Assembly: GCF_002846495.1 (NCBI RefSeq)
Contig: NZ_PJNE01000001.1
Location: 1,116,001 to 1,180,000, forward strand
From: Phycicoccus duodecadis
GTDB lineage: Bacteria > Actinomycetota > Actinomycetes > Actinomycetales > Dermatophilaceae
Direction of reading: 5' to 3'
Length of the DNA stretch: 64,000 bases
Part shown: in pieces, positions 1-8,398 of the stretch
Layout: every line of letters starts with the position of its first letter
How positions within the stretch are numbered: the first letter of the stretch is position 1
Position numbers and translations under genes: made by a program
Notes under the pieces: generated by a model
What the model was told of the DNA's origin: nothing
Seen by the model: only the letters and a program-made list of their open reading frames with translations
The model's database searches: none

Positions 1-1
1 G

Positions 2-1213
2 TCGGGTTTCCGCAACTGGGAGAACGAGTCCCATGTGCGTGAGCTCGCGGAGCTCTGGGACGTCGACCCGATGAAGATCCCGCACTGGGCCCCGCCGACG
101 CATGCGATGCAGATCATGCGGTACGTGGAGCAGGGCTCGATCGGGCTGCTGTGGGTCGCGGGCACCAACCCGGCGGTCTCGCTGCCCGACCTGGAGCGGG
201 TGCGCCGCATCCTGTCCTCGGACTCGGTCCTGGTCGTCGTCAACGAGTCCTTCCCGAACGAGACCACCGAGCTGGCCGACGTCGTCCTGCCGGCGGCGCT
301 GTGGGGCGAGAAGACCGGCACCTTCACCAACGTCGACCGCACCGTGCACCTCTCCGAGCAGGCGGTCCGGCCGCCCGGGGAGGCGCGCAGCGACCTCGAC
401 ATCTGGGTCGACTACGCCCGGCGGATGGACCTGCGCGACCGCAGCGGGCGCCCCATCCCTCGCTGGGAGACCCCCGAGGACGCGTTCGACGGCTGGCGGG
501 ACTGCTCGCGCGGGCGCCCGTGCGACTACTCCGGGATGTCGTACGAGCTGCTCCGGGGGAGCCCCGGCATCCAGTGGCCGTGCACCGAGGACGCGCCGAC
601 GGGGACGGAGCGCATCTACACCGACCACGTGTTCAACACCCAGGACGACTACTGCGAGACGTACGGACACGACCTCCTGACCGGCGCCAGCACGACCCCC
701 GAGCAGCACCGGGCCGCCCGCTTCGACGGCCGCGCGCGGCTCAAGGCCGCCGAGTGGACCCCCGCCCCGGACGCTCCCGACGAGGACTACCCCCTCCGTC
801 TCGGCACCGGGCGCACGGTCTACCACTTCCACACCCGGACCAAGACCGGCCGTGCGCCGGAGCTGGACGCCGCGGCGCCCGAGGCCTGGGTCGAGATCTC
901 GCCGGAGGACGCCGAGCCCCTGGGCGTCGCCGAGGGTGACATCGTGCGGGTGGAGTCGCGTCGCGGGGCCATCGAGGTCCCCGCCCGGATCGCCGGCGTC
1001 CGCCCGGGAGCCGTCTTCGTCCCGTTCCACTACGGCGACGTCGACAAGGGCGACCGGCCGAGCCGCGCCGCCAACGAGCTGACCATGTCGGTGTGGGACC
1101 CCGTCTCGAAGCAGCCTGCCTTCAAGGGCGGCGCGGTGCGGGTCACCCGTGTCCGCGCCGGCGACGGTCCTGCTCCCGCCCCGCCCACCACGCCCTCCCC
1201 GGAAGGGGCCTGA
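2..1213 (+). CDS. Molybdopterin oxidoreductase, C-terminal part (5' end outside window)
   Basis: The frame is open from base 2, so only the last 403 residues are visible and the GTG at 35 is not the true start. The first ~200 residues are the end of the molybdopterin catalytic region (WVAGTNPAVSLPD, NESFPNETTELADVVLPAALW, TGTFTNVDR). Residues ~265-380 are the molybdopterin-dinucleotide-binding beta-barrel domain (HTRTKTGR, ISPEDAEPLGVAEGD, VFVPFHYGD). Family knowledge places it with assimilatory nitrate reductases and formate-dehydrogenase-like Mo/W-bisPGD enzymes. The N-terminal Fe-S and active-site residues that would fix the substrate lie outside the window. The next gene starts 2 bp after the stop, implying co-transcription. 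Confidence 0.88.
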   Translation, partial: SGFRNWENESHVRELAELWDVDPMKIPHWAPPTHAMQIMRYVEQGSIGLLWVAGTNPAVSLPDLERVRRILSSDSVLVVVNESFPNETTELADVVLPAALWGEKTGTFTNVDRTVHLSEQAVRPPGEARSDLDIWVDYARRMDLRDRSGRPIPRWETPEDAFDGWRDCSRGRPCDYSGMSYELLRGSPGIQWPCTEDAPTGTERIYTDHVFNTQDDYCETYGHDLLTGASTTPEQHRAARFDGRARLKAAEWTPAPDAPDEDYPLRLGTGRTVYHFHTRTKTGRAPELDAAAPEAWVEISPEDAEPLGVAEGDIVRVESRRGAIEVPARIAGVRPGAVFVPFHYGDVDKGDRPSRAANELTMSVWDPVSKQPAFKGGAVRVTRVRAGDGPAPAPPTTPSPEGA

Positions 1214-1215
1214 CG

Positions 1216-1671
1216 ATGCATCTCACCACCTACCTCGGCCTCGCCGACACCGGCGAGCAGACCCTCGCCGACTCCTTCCGCCAGGTCTCGAGCGGTCACG
1301 GGGACGAGCCCGACGTCCGCGAGCTGACCGAGCGCTTCGCCGACCAGTGCGACGAGCACCGGCGGCTCCTCGCGCCGCTCACCGAGCGCTACGGGGAGCA
1401 CGCCGAGGAGGAGCCGGAGCGGCTGCACGCCGAGGGCCTGCCCGGCACCCGCAGCGGCGGCGTCGGCCTGCTCCGCGACCTGCACGACCTCTACCTGCTC
1501 GCCAGCTACCTCGACATCGCCTGGACCATGGTCGGGCAGGCCGCGCGGGCCGTGCGCGACCAGGAGCTCGTCGACGTCGTCTCCACCTGTGAGCAGGACG
1601 TCCAGGGCCAGCTGGCGTGGCTGAGGACCCGGATGAAGGCGGCGGCGCCCCAGGCCCTCGTCGTGGGGTGA
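1216..1671 (+). CDS. Small helical protein coupled to the molybdopterin oxidoreductase
   Basis: A 151-residue soluble protein starting at the ATG 2 bp after the preceding stop. It is predicted almost wholly alpha-helical. Acidic and His-containing segments (DQCDEHRRLL, ERYGEHAEEEPERL) and a C-terminal helix pair give it a four-helix-bundle or ferritin-like look. There is no signal peptide or membrane segment. Tight coupling suggests a dedicated partner or chaperone of the Mo-enzyme; this is inference from position. I do not recognise a named family. Confidence 0.75.
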   Translation: MHLTTYLGLADTGEQTLADSFRQVSSGHGDEPDVRELTERFADQCDEHRRLLAPLTERYGEHAEEEPERLHAEGLPGTRSGGVGLLRDLHDLYLLASYLDIAWTMVGQAARAVRDQELVDVVSTCEQDVQGQLAWLRTRMKAAAPQALVVG

Positions 1672-1796
1672 GCCCGCCCGGTCCCGGGGCCCGGAACGGC
1701 CCGAGGCGGCCAGGACGCGCCGGCGGCTGAGAACGACATCCGCGCCTCGGGGCCGAAGGTGCGCCCGCGCGCGCCGGATGCGGACAGGATGGGCCC

Positions 1797-3530
1797 ATGG
1801 CCCCGGACGATCCCTCTTCCCCGGCGGTCGGCTCCGACGCCGAGCGGACCGTCCTCGCCGTGCTCAACGGCATCCCGGGGCTGGTCGGGCACTGGGACAC
1901 GAACCTGCGCAACCTGCACGCCAACGCCGCGTACGTCGAGTACTTCGGGTCGACGCCGGCCGAGATCCGCGGGATCCACCTGCGTGACCTCCTCGGAGAG
2001 GCGGTGTACGAGGCCAACCTCCCGTACGCCCGGGAAGCCCTCGCCGGCCGCGAGGTGATGTTCGACCGCGAGCTCGTCGACGTCCACGGCCAGGTCCGCC
2101 ACACCCAGGCCTCCTACATCCCCGACATCCGCGACGGCGAGGTCACCGGCTTCTTCGTGCTGGTCACCGACGTCACCGCGCGCGTCGCGGCCGAGCGTGC
2201 CCTCCGCGAGACCATCGACACCTGGCGGGCCCTCGCCCGCAGTGTGCCGGGCGGGTTCGTGCTGGTCTTCGACCGCGACCTGCGCTACACCGTGGCCGAC
2301 GGGCCCGCGCTCGCGCGGTTCGGCCTCGACCGCGAGTCGATGGAGGGCCGGACCGTGTTCGAGGTGCTGAGCCCCGAGCGCGCCGCCGAGCTCGCCCCGC
2401 GCTACCGGGCCGCGCTGGCCGGGCGGACGACCACCTGGGAGCGCGTGCTGGGCGCGCGCACCCTCGAGCTCACGGCCGGCCCGGTGGTCTCCGACGGCGA
2501 GGTGACCGCCGGCATCGTGGTCTCGCACGACGTCACCGACGCGCGGATCGACGAGCGCACCTGGTCGGCGCTGCACCGGGTCGCCACCGACGTCGCCCAA
2601 CAGCGCACCCCGGAGGAGGTGGCGTGGACGATCGCGTCCGCGCTGGTCGAGGTGTTCGGGGTGAACACCGCGGCCGTGGTCCGTTACGTCGACGGCGCCA
2701 GTGCCGACGTCCTCGCCATGGCGCCCGAGCACCTGCCCACCGTGCCCGAGCGCGTCGTGTTCGCCGTGGGCGACCGGTCGACGACGGCCCAGATCTACGA
2801 GACCGGGAGGCCGGTGGTCGCACCGTACGACACGGGCGGGGGGAGCATCGCCGGGCAGGCCCGGGCCGGCGGGCTGCGTTCCAGCGCTGGGGCGCCCATC
2901 CGCCACCGCGGCGAGCTGTGGGGCGCCGTCGTGCTGGCCTCGTCCGACGAGGGCGGGCTCGACCCCGAGGTGCTCGAGCCCCTGACGCGGTTCGCCGAGC
3001 TGGTGGAGCTCGCGATCAGCAGCACGGAGGCCTGGGAGACCCTGGCTCGCCAGGCCCGCGTCGACGAGCTGACCGGCCTGCCGAACCGCCGGGTGCTCCG
3101 GGCCCAGCTCGCCACGGAGGTCGAGCGGTCGCACCGGCACGGGCGCCCCCTGTGCCTGGCGGCCCTCGACCTCGACCACTTCAAGAGCGTGAACGACCGC
3201 TTCGGGCACGCTGCCGGCGACCAGGTGCTGCGCGAGCTGGGTCGGCGGCTGGGCGCCGCGTCCCGCGAGGGTGAGGTGCTCGCCCGGGTCGGCGGCGAGG
3301 AGTTCGCGTGGCTGATGCCCGAGACCGGGCCGGACGAGGCCCGCGAGGCGGCCGAGCGGCTGCGGCGCGAGGTGTCGGACCGGCCGTTCGCGGGCGTCGG
3401 GCGGCTCACCCTGTCGATCGGCGTGGCCGCGCTGCGGGCCGACACCGACCCCGCCACCCTCACCCGGGAGGCCGACCGGGCGCTGTACGAGGCCAAGCAC
3501 GCCGGCCGCGACCGCGTCGTCCTGGCCTGA
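1797..3530 (+). CDS. PAS-PAS-GAF-GGDEF diguanylate cyclase
   Basis: A 577-residue cytoplasmic signalling protein. Two PAS domains (about 15-130 and 145-250) are followed by a GAF domain (255-410) and a GGDEF domain (420-577). The active site reads GGEEF at 499-503, a functional variant, and the substrate-binding segment DLDHFKSVNDRFGH is intact, so c-di-GMP synthesis from two GTP is expected. The inhibitory I-site position reads R490-E-G-E493 instead of RxxD, so product inhibition may be weakened. No EAL or HD-GYP partner is adjacent. The ATG at 1797 is the first start in frame after the ~125-bp gap. The input signal cannot be read from sequence. Confidence 0.9.
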   Translation: MAPDDPSSPAVGSDAERTVLAVLNGIPGLVGHWDTNLRNLHANAAYVEYFGSTPAEIRGIHLRDLLGEAVYEANLPYAREALAGREVMFDRELVDVHGQVRHTQASYIPDIRDGEVTGFFVLVTDVTARVAAERALRETIDTWRALARSVPGGFVLVFDRDLRYTVADGPALARFGLDRESMEGRTVFEVLSPERAAELAPRYRAALAGRTTTWERVLGARTLELTAGPVVSDGEVTAGIVVSHDVTDARIDERTWSALHRVATDVAQQRTPEEVAWTIASALVEVFGVNTAAVVRYVDGASADVLAMAPEHLPTVPERVVFAVGDRSTTAQIYETGRPVVAPYDTGGGSIAGQARAGGLRSSAGAPIRHRGELWGAVVLASSDEGGLDPEVLEPLTRFAELVELAISSTEAWETLARQARVDELTGLPNRRVLRAQLATEVERSHRHGRPLCLAALDLDHFKSVNDRFGHAAGDQVLRELGRRLGAASREGEVLARVGGEEFAWLMPETGPDEAREAAERLRREVSDRPFAGVGRLTLSIGVAALRADTDPATLTREADRALYEAKHAGRDRVVLA

Positions 3531-3704
3531 CGCGAGCACCCGGCGGAACCGGGGTCAGGGCACCGGTTCCTCCCGGTGCCGGCCCGGCCGGCGGAAGACC
3601 GGAGCGACGAGGGGTGCCTCCGTGGCCTCCCCGCTACGCTGCTGGAGCGCAGACGTCACTGTTCGAGGTGCCGCGCACCCGGCCGAGAGGATGCGGAGAC
3701 CGCC

Positions 3705-5075
3705 GTGACCGTTGGGCCCCCTCCCGTGCATCGGCAGCAGTACCGAGGCTCGCACATCGCGACCCGGCTGGTCGGGCCGACGACCATCGCGGCCCTCGCC
3801 GTGGCCTTCGCGGTGGTGTGGGTGGTGGCCCGTCCGACGGATCCGCCGGCGGGATCGTTCGTCGGGCAGCTCCTGGGCGCCGAGGGCGTCCTGCTGCTCT
3901 CGGTCGGGCTGGTCCTGATCAGCACGCTCGGTGCGGTCGAGCAGTTCTTCGACGGCGTCGACAAGGCGGCCGTGTGGCACCGCCGCGTGGCCATCGTGGG
4001 CACGGTGCTGATCGGCATCCACATTGCGACGACCGGCAACCCCAACCCCTCCCAGCTGGGCCCGACGCTGGGGACGGTCGGCATGATCGGCCTGGCGACG
4101 CTGGTGGTCTGGGCGATCGCGCCGCGGTGGCGCTCGATCGTGCCGCGCCGACTGCGCGAGCCGGTCACGATGCTGATGGAGACCCGGGCGGCCGCGCAGG
4201 TCCACGGGTGGGTGGGCAGCTACGGGCTGTGGCGCGGTTTCCACCGCCTCACCGGGCTGTTCCTCGCCCTCGGCTTCGCCCACGCCCTGCTCGACGCCTC
4301 CCTGTTCGGCTCGCAGGTCCTGCGCTGGACCTTCATGGTCACCGGCGGGGTGGGCCTGGCGTTCTACGTCTACCGCGAGCTGTTCGCGCGCCGTTTCGCG
4401 CGCACCCACGACTACCAGGTGGCGTCCGTCGCCCCCATCACCGCGTCATCGGTGGAGATCTGGCTCCGCCCGCTCGGCCGGCGCTTCGAGTTCACGCCGG
4501 GGCAGTTCGCCCTGGTCAACCTCGAGGCCCGGGACGGCTGGCACAAGCACCCCTTCACGATTGCCAGCGGCCCGGCCGAGGACAACGTCCGGATCACGGT
4601 CGGCGCCCTGGGTGACTTCACCACGAACATCGCCGACCTGGTGGAGCCCGGCATGCCGGCCGTCATCAGCAGCCCGAAGGGCCATTTCGACTACGGCCGC
4701 GGCACCGAGCACCAGGTCTGGGTCGCCGGAGGCATCGGCGTCTCCCCCATGCTGAGCTGGCTCCGGTCCGCTCGGCCCGGCCGGCTGCCGCACCGGGTCG
4801 ACTTCTTCTACACCTCCCGCGGGAACCCGCCGCTGGCCGAGGAGGTCACCCACCTCGCGGGCCACCACGAGGAGCTGCACCTGCACCTGGTCGACACCGA
4901 GGTCTCACCCCGCCTGACGGTCGACCAGATCATGGCGACCGTCGACGGCCGCCCGTCCGAGCTGTCGGCGTTCCTCTGCGGTCCTGAGTCGATGGTCGAC
5001 GCGCTGCAGAAGGACCTGGGCAGGCAGGGCGTGAAGGCCGCCAACATCCACCGGGAGTACTACAACCTGCGCTGA
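3705..5075 (+). CDS. Ferric-reductase-like transmembrane flavohaem oxidoreductase
   Basis: About 456 residues from GTG 3705, which has a GGAG-containing site just upstream. The longer upstream reading has no domain content. Residues ~18-240 hold about six membrane helices with histidines suited to haem (VWHRRVAIVG, GIHIATTG, GFHRLTG, FAHALLD). Residues ~250-330 form a ferredoxin-reductase-type FAD domain with HPFTIASG. The C-terminal third is an NAD(P)-binding domain with GGIGVSPML and CGPESMV. Family members move electrons from NAD(P)H through FAD and haem across the membrane, to ferric iron or other acceptors. The physiological acceptor is unknown. It lies next to a 1.5 kb insert at its 3' side. 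Confidence 0.85.
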   Translation: MTVGPPPVHRQQYRGSHIATRLVGPTTIAALAVAFAVVWVVARPTDPPAGSFVGQLLGAEGVLLLSVGLVLISTLGAVEQFFDGVDKAAVWHRRVAIVGTVLIGIHIATTGNPNPSQLGPTLGTVGMIGLATLVVWAIAPRWRSIVPRRLREPVTMLMETRAAAQVHGWVGSYGLWRGFHRLTGLFLALGFAHALLDASLFGSQVLRWTFMVTGGVGLAFYVYRELFARRFARTHDYQVASVAPITASSVEIWLRPLGRRFEFTPGQFALVNLEARDGWHKHPFTIASGPAEDNVRITVGALGDFTTNIADLVEPGMPAVISSPKGHFDYGRGTEHQVWVAGGIGVSPMLSWLRSARPGRLPHRVDFFYTSRGNPPLAEEVTHLAGHHEELHLHLVDTEVSPRLTVDQIMATVDGRPSELSAFLCGPESMVDALQKDLGRQGVKAANIHREYYNLR

Positions 5076-5083
5076 CCGGACGG

Positions 5084-5123
5084 GACCTGCGCAGACGTGC
5101 CGACTCACACGTTGAAGCGGAAC
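5084..5123. repeat. 40-bp direct repeat, copy 1 (att-like)
   Basis: Matches 6625-6664 at 35 of 40 positions with no gap. Two blocks are perfect: a 12-mer (GACCTGCGCAGA) and a 15-mer (ACGTTGAAGCGGAAC). In copy 2 the 15-mer is the 3' coding end of ychF; here it lies just past the ferric-reductase gene. The pair brackets the less GC-rich toxin-antitoxin segment, as expected for attachment-site duplication at a gene's 3' end. Confidence 0.7.
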
Positions 5124-5328
5124 GATCACGCGGGGTGCCGGTGGTCGTTGGTCATGGTTAGTCGATGCCGGTGAATGCGGTCTGACCTGCGGAAACGCGT
5201 TCGTGGGAGGGTTGGACGTCGTCGGCGATCGTCGGTCTCGGCCGAACTTCTTGCGGACTGTTTGCGGACCGCTGGCCGGTAGGAGACCCCGAGGTCATTC
5301 GTCGCGGACTCACCGACATGACGTCAGG

Positions 5329-6051
5329 CTAGTGCGAGCCCCGACCTAGACCTTCGATCTTCGCGGATCTTGCGGACAAGTCGCGGATGCTCTGCCAGAC
5401 AGCTGCGCGGGGCACGTCGATTTTGAGTGCTCGGATGTATTCGTCGAGACGTTGCGGGCGATCTTGGAGGTAGGTGACTGCTTTGTTGAGGCTCTCGCCA
5501 ACCGTCTTGCCGTATGCATCGACCGCCTTGCGCGCGCCGGCCTTCAGGGCGACCGTGTCGGGCTTCATCATGGCCAGGTCGATGAGGTCGCGGCAAAACG
5601 TCGAGGTGTCTGCCCAGCGGTCGTCATTGGCAAGCAGCTTGGTTGCGACCTGGTCTGTTCGCGTCAGGACCCGCAAGCCACAGATCTCATCGCCCAGGGA
5701 GGGAGGGTCGAGGTCGATACGGCCTTCATGGATGATCTCGAACTTGATCGCAATCCCCGCAACGAGCACCGACGTCCGGATCCCGTAACCGTCGACAACA
5801 GGTGTTCGACCTAGCTCAAGTTGGCGTGTAGCCAGCGCCTCGAGCCCATGATCCCTGACGATCTGGCGCAGCTGTCGGTACGACTGCTGGTCGGAGACCA
5901 GGAAGTCGATGTCGACCGATTCGCGGAACTCACCGTTGGCGAGGACGATCGCGGTGCCGCCTCCGAACCAGCAGTTGTGCTCGGCCAGGAGAGGTGCGTC
6001 GAGCATCGACAGCACCTCGGCCACCCGTTGGTGGTGTAGCCGCCTAAACAA
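5329..6051 (-). CDS. AbiEii/AbiGii-type nucleotidyltransferase toxin
   Basis: About 240 residues. The start is inferred as TTG at 6051, preceded by a GGGGAG site and overlapping the antitoxin's end by 8 bp; the longer upstream reading is antitoxin-frame shadow. The nucleotidyltransferase core is visible: a Gly-rich motif (WFGGGTAI, about 28-35) then the metal-binding pair D47-I-D49 in SVDIDFLVSD. Family members are toxin halves of AbiE-like systems in phage defence or element maintenance, transferring nucleotides to RNA targets. Overlap with the antitoxin indicates translational coupling. The pair lies within the putative island. Target and activity are unproven. Confidence 0.8.
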   Translation of the reverse strand: MFRRLHHQRVAEVLSMLDAPLLAEHNCWFGGGTAIVLANGEFRESVDIDFLVSDQQSYRQLRQIVRDHGLEALATRQLELGRTPVVDGYGIRTSVLVAGIAIKFEIIHEGRIDLDPPSLGDEICGLRVLTRTDQVATKLLANDDRWADTSTFCRDLIDLAMMKPDTVALKAGARKAVDAYGKTVGESLNKAVTYLQDRPQRLDEYIRALKIDVPRAAVWQSIRDLSARSAKIEGLGRGSH

Positions 6052-6505
6052 GGAGCTCCCCGTTGCTGTAGGTGTCCGCGAGGTGCTGGATGAACGCCTT
6101 CTCGCGATCGGTGAGCGCTTCCTGGTTGAGGTGTCGCCAACCGCGTTCGTAGAGGTTGAGTGCCTCTGTCTCGGTGATGGTGACGCCGGCATCGGTCTGC
6201 CATGCCAGCGTGCGAAGGCCGGGGTAGTCGCCGACCGTGATCGTCGTCGGTTCAGTTGTTGGAGCGTCGAGGATCGGGACGACGAGGTGAAGTCCGAGCG
6301 CGGCTGCAACGTTGATGTAGGCGCCGATCGTGACGGAGGGGTTGCCTGCCTCGATCCTGTGCATGGTGACACGCGAAACGCCAGCAGCTTCGGCACAGGC
6401 GACTACCGTGACACCGAGGGCCTTTCGGCGTTCACGCAGGCGGGCGCCTAGGCGTTGGAGCTCTGCCTGTTGCTGGGGGCTCGTGTACGGGCTGGGGGCT
6501 GGCAT
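6044..6505 (-). CDS. XRE-family antitoxin/repressor of the AbiEii-type toxin
   Basis: 153 residues from ATG 6505. A Cro/C1-type helix-turn-helix spans about 20-72 (RLRERRKALGVTVVACAEAAG, then VSRVTMHRIEAG). The rest is an alpha/beta region likely to contact the toxin. In-frame ATGs at 6514 and 6523 exist, but they lie within or upstream of the predicted -10 hexamer, so a leaderless start at 6505 fits best. It sits upstream of and overlaps the toxin, the usual antitoxin-first order. An 11-bp inverted repeat around its promoter suggests autorepression. This pairing of XRE regulator with AbiEii differs from the classical winged-helix AbiEi partner. Confidence 0.82.
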   Translation of the reverse strand: MPAPSPYTSPQQQAELQRLGARLRERRKALGVTVVACAEAAGVSRVTMHRIEAGNPSVTIGAYINVAAALGLHLVVPILDAPTTEPTTITVGDYPGLRTLAWQTDAGVTITETEALNLYERGWRHLNQEALTDREKAFIQHLADTYSNGELLV

Positions 6506-6552
6506 GTTTCTCATTTTAGTCATTCGACCCGTTGAGTCAATAATGAGAAACA
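6505..6552 (-). promoter_or_regulatory. Toxin-antitoxin promoter enclosed by an inverted-repeat operator
   Basis: On the minus strand TTGACT (6540-6535) and TAAAAT (6518-6513) are separated by 16 bp. The -10 ends 7 bases before the antitoxin ATG at 6505, so the transcript is probably leaderless. An 11-bp perfect inverted repeat (TGTTTCTCATT at 6505-6515 and its complement at 6542-6552) encloses the whole promoter. A dimeric repressor on these arms would shut the promoter; the XRE antitoxin is the obvious candidate. Confidence 0.65.
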
Positions 6553-6624
6553 CTTGAATGCCACCCCGAGGGGCCATCGACGTCACGGCTACGTCTCCGC
6601 ACTCCCCCGGAGCTGCTTGGCCCT

Positions 6625-6664
6625 GACCTGCGCAGATGCGCAGAATCAGACGTTGAAGCGGAAC
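6625..6664. repeat. 40-bp direct repeat, copy 2, at the ychF 3' end
   Basis: The partner of 5084-5123 at 35/40 identity. Its right half is the last codons and stop of ychF read on the minus strand. The left half lies just beyond the stop. Position at the conserved 3' end of a housekeeping gene fits a recombination target. Confidence 0.7.
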
Positions 6665-7731
6665 TCCACCACGTCGCCGTCCTGCATGACGTACTCCTTG
6701 CCCTCGATGCGGGCCTTGCCGGCAGCCTTGGCCGCGGCCATCGAGCCGAGCTCGTCGAGGTCGGAGAAGGAGACGATCTCGGCCTTGATGAAGCCGCGCT
6801 GGAAGTCGGTGTGGATGACCCCGGCCGCCTGCGGGGCGGTCCAGCCCTGGTGGATGGTCCAGGCGCGCGACTCCTTGGGCCCGGCCGTCAGGTAGGTCTG
6901 CAGCCCGAGGGTGCGGAAGCCGATGCGGGCGAGCTGGTCGAGCCCGGACTCCTCGGCGCCGAAGGACTGGAGCATCTCGAGGGCGTCCTCGGGCGACATC
7001 TCCATCAGGTCCATCTCGAGCTTGGCGTTGAGGAACACCGCCTCGGCCGGGGCCACGAGCTCGCCGAGGCGCGCGTGGAGCTCGGCGTCGGCCAGCTGGT
7101 CCTCGTCGAGGTTGAACACGAAGATGAAGGGCTTGGTCGTGAGCAGCCCGAGCCCCGACGCGAGCCCGAGGTCGACGCCGGCAGCCGCCCCCGCGGCGTA
7201 CAGGGTGCGCCCGTCCTCGAGGACCTTCTGGGCGGCGAGCGCATTCTCGAGGAGGGGCTTGCTCTCCTTCTTGATGCGCGCCTCCTTCTCGAGCCGCGCG
7301 ACGGCCTTCTCGAGGGTCTGGAGGTCGGCCAGGATCAGCTCGGTGTGGATGGTCTCGATGTCGGAGCCGGGCGACACCTTGCCGTCGACGTGCACCACGT
7401 CGCCGTCCTCGAAGGCCCGCACGACCTGGCAGATGGCGTCGGCCTCACGGATGTTCGCGAGGAACTTGTTGCCCAGCCCCTCCCCCTCGGACGCACCGCG
7501 CACGATGCCGGCGATGTCGACGAAGGAGACGGTGGCGGGGAGGATCTTCTCGGACGAGAAGATCTCGGCCAGGCGCCCCAGCCGCTCGTCCGGCAGCGGG
7601 ACGACGCCCACGTTGGGGTCGATCGTCGCGAACGGGTAGTTCGCGGCCAGGACGTTGTTCTTCGTCAGCGCGTTGAACATCGTCGACTTGCCGACGTTCG
7701 GGAGACCGACGATTCCGATGGTGAGTGCCAC
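6646..7731 (-). CDS. ychF: YchF/OLA1-family redox-responsive ATPase
   Basis: 361 residues, normal family length. The P-loop GLPNVGKST is at 8-16. The specificity motif carries the NLDE change in place of NKxD that makes this OBG-like GTPase family prefer ATP. A TGS-like C-terminal domain ends in VVEFRFNV. The protein associates with ribosomes and is linked to stress and redox responses in other bacteria. Its 3' end is duplicated at 5084-5123, so it was probably the insertion target of the neighbouring island. The gene itself is intact. Confidence 0.97.
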   Translation of the reverse strand: MALTIGIVGLPNVGKSTMFNALTKNNVLAANYPFATIDPNVGVVPLPDERLGRLAEIFSSEKILPATVSFVDIAGIVRGASEGEGLGNKFLANIREADAICQVVRAFEDGDVVHVDGKVSPGSDIETIHTELILADLQTLEKAVARLEKEARIKKESKPLLENALAAQKVLEDGRTLYAAGAAAGVDLGLASGLGLLTTKPFIFVFNLDEDQLADAELHARLGELVAPAEAVFLNAKLEMDLMEMSPEDALEMLQSFGAEESGLDQLARIGFRTLGLQTYLTAGPKESRAWTIHQGWTAPQAAGVIHTDFQRGFIKAEIVSFSDLDELGSMAAAKAAGKARIEGKEYVMQDGDVVEFRFNV

Positions 7732-7775
7732 GAGGTCAGGAGTCTACCGGCGCGAGGATGCGCGGCCGAACCGGC

Positions 7776-8285
7776 TCAGCCGCCCGGGAGCTCGCTGTTC
7801 TCGAGGTAGAGGGTGCCGCCCGCCGGGGCCCGGGCGACGACCTCGAGCATCCGCGCGGTGTAGGGGGCGACGTGCTCGGCCGCCGCCTCGGGGCGCACCC
7901 AGTGCGCGCCGGCGATCTCCCGGGGCAGGAACAGCGAGGGGTCGAGCTCGCCCGCGAACACCCCGAGGTCGAACAGGAACAGGTGCGCGTCGTCCCAGCC
8001 GCGCCACGGCGGCAGCCAGTTGACGGCCACCAGCGGGCCGACCGGCAGCCGCAGGCCGAGCTCCTCCTCGATCTCGCGCGTGACCGTGAGGGCGGGCGGC
8101 TCGCCGGGGTCGACCACACCGCCGGGCAGGTCCCACTCGGCCTTGTACGACAGCTCGCACAGCAGCACCTCACCCGCGGGGTTGCGCAGGAGGCCCTGGG
8201 CGATGTTGCGCTTCTTGGGCAGCCGGGCGTTGAGGATGCCGATCCGCCGCCGGCGCTCCTGCTCGGTCTCCTCGCGTCGCGCCAT
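7776..8285 (-). CDS. Nudix hydrolase
   Basis: 169 residues from ATG 8285. The Nudix box is complete: GVVDPGE, seven residues, then REIEEELGL, matching GX5EX7REUXEEXGU. The enzyme should cleave a nucleoside diphosphate linked to another moiety; the substrate cannot be read from the box. It begins with an Arg/Glu-rich helix (ARREETEQERRRR). It lies 44 bp from ychF on the same strand. Confidence 0.9.
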   Translation of the reverse strand: MARREETEQERRRRIGILNARLPKKRNIAQGLLRNPAGEVLLCELSYKAEWDLPGGVVDPGEPPALTVTREIEEELGLRLPVGPLVAVNWLPPWRGWDDAHLFLFDLGVFAGELDPSLFLPREIAGAHWVRPEAAAEHVAPYTARMLEVVARAPAGGTLYLENSELPGG

Positions 8286-8398
8286 GCCAGCGAGGCTACC
8301 CGGCGGCACCGACCACGATGCCGCCCCGGCGTGCGTGGGGACGCCCGGCCGCGAAGGTCGCACCGGGCGAGCCCGCCGACCGGTGCCCGCCGGCCCGG

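Larger units (their letters stand above)
5124..6624. mobile_element. Small genomic island carrying a toxin-antitoxin pair
   Basis: A 1.5 kb segment between the two copies of the 40-bp repeat, visibly less GC-rich than both flanks. It holds only the nucleotidyltransferase toxin and its XRE antitoxin. Bases 5124-5328 contain no gene I can support; they include a close pair of TTGCGGAC octamers near 5250. There is no integrase or transposase inside, so this is either a passively moved cassette or the remnant of a larger element. The island call is inference from composition, repeats and content. Confidence 0.55.

Noticed and set aside
1506..3539. A 677-codon open frame on the minus strand
   Set aside because: It runs antisense to the PAS-GAF-GGDEF gene, with Gly/Arg/Ala-rich low-complexity content typical of GC-rich shadow frames.
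5124..5328. Integrase or recombinase remnant in the island's left end
   Set aside because: No frame gives recognisable recombinase motifs; the short TTGCGGAC pair is insufficient.
6052..6396. Longer N terminus for the AbiEii-type toxin
   Set aside because: It would be the antitoxin gene read in another frame. The extension is Ser/Arg-rich with no domain.
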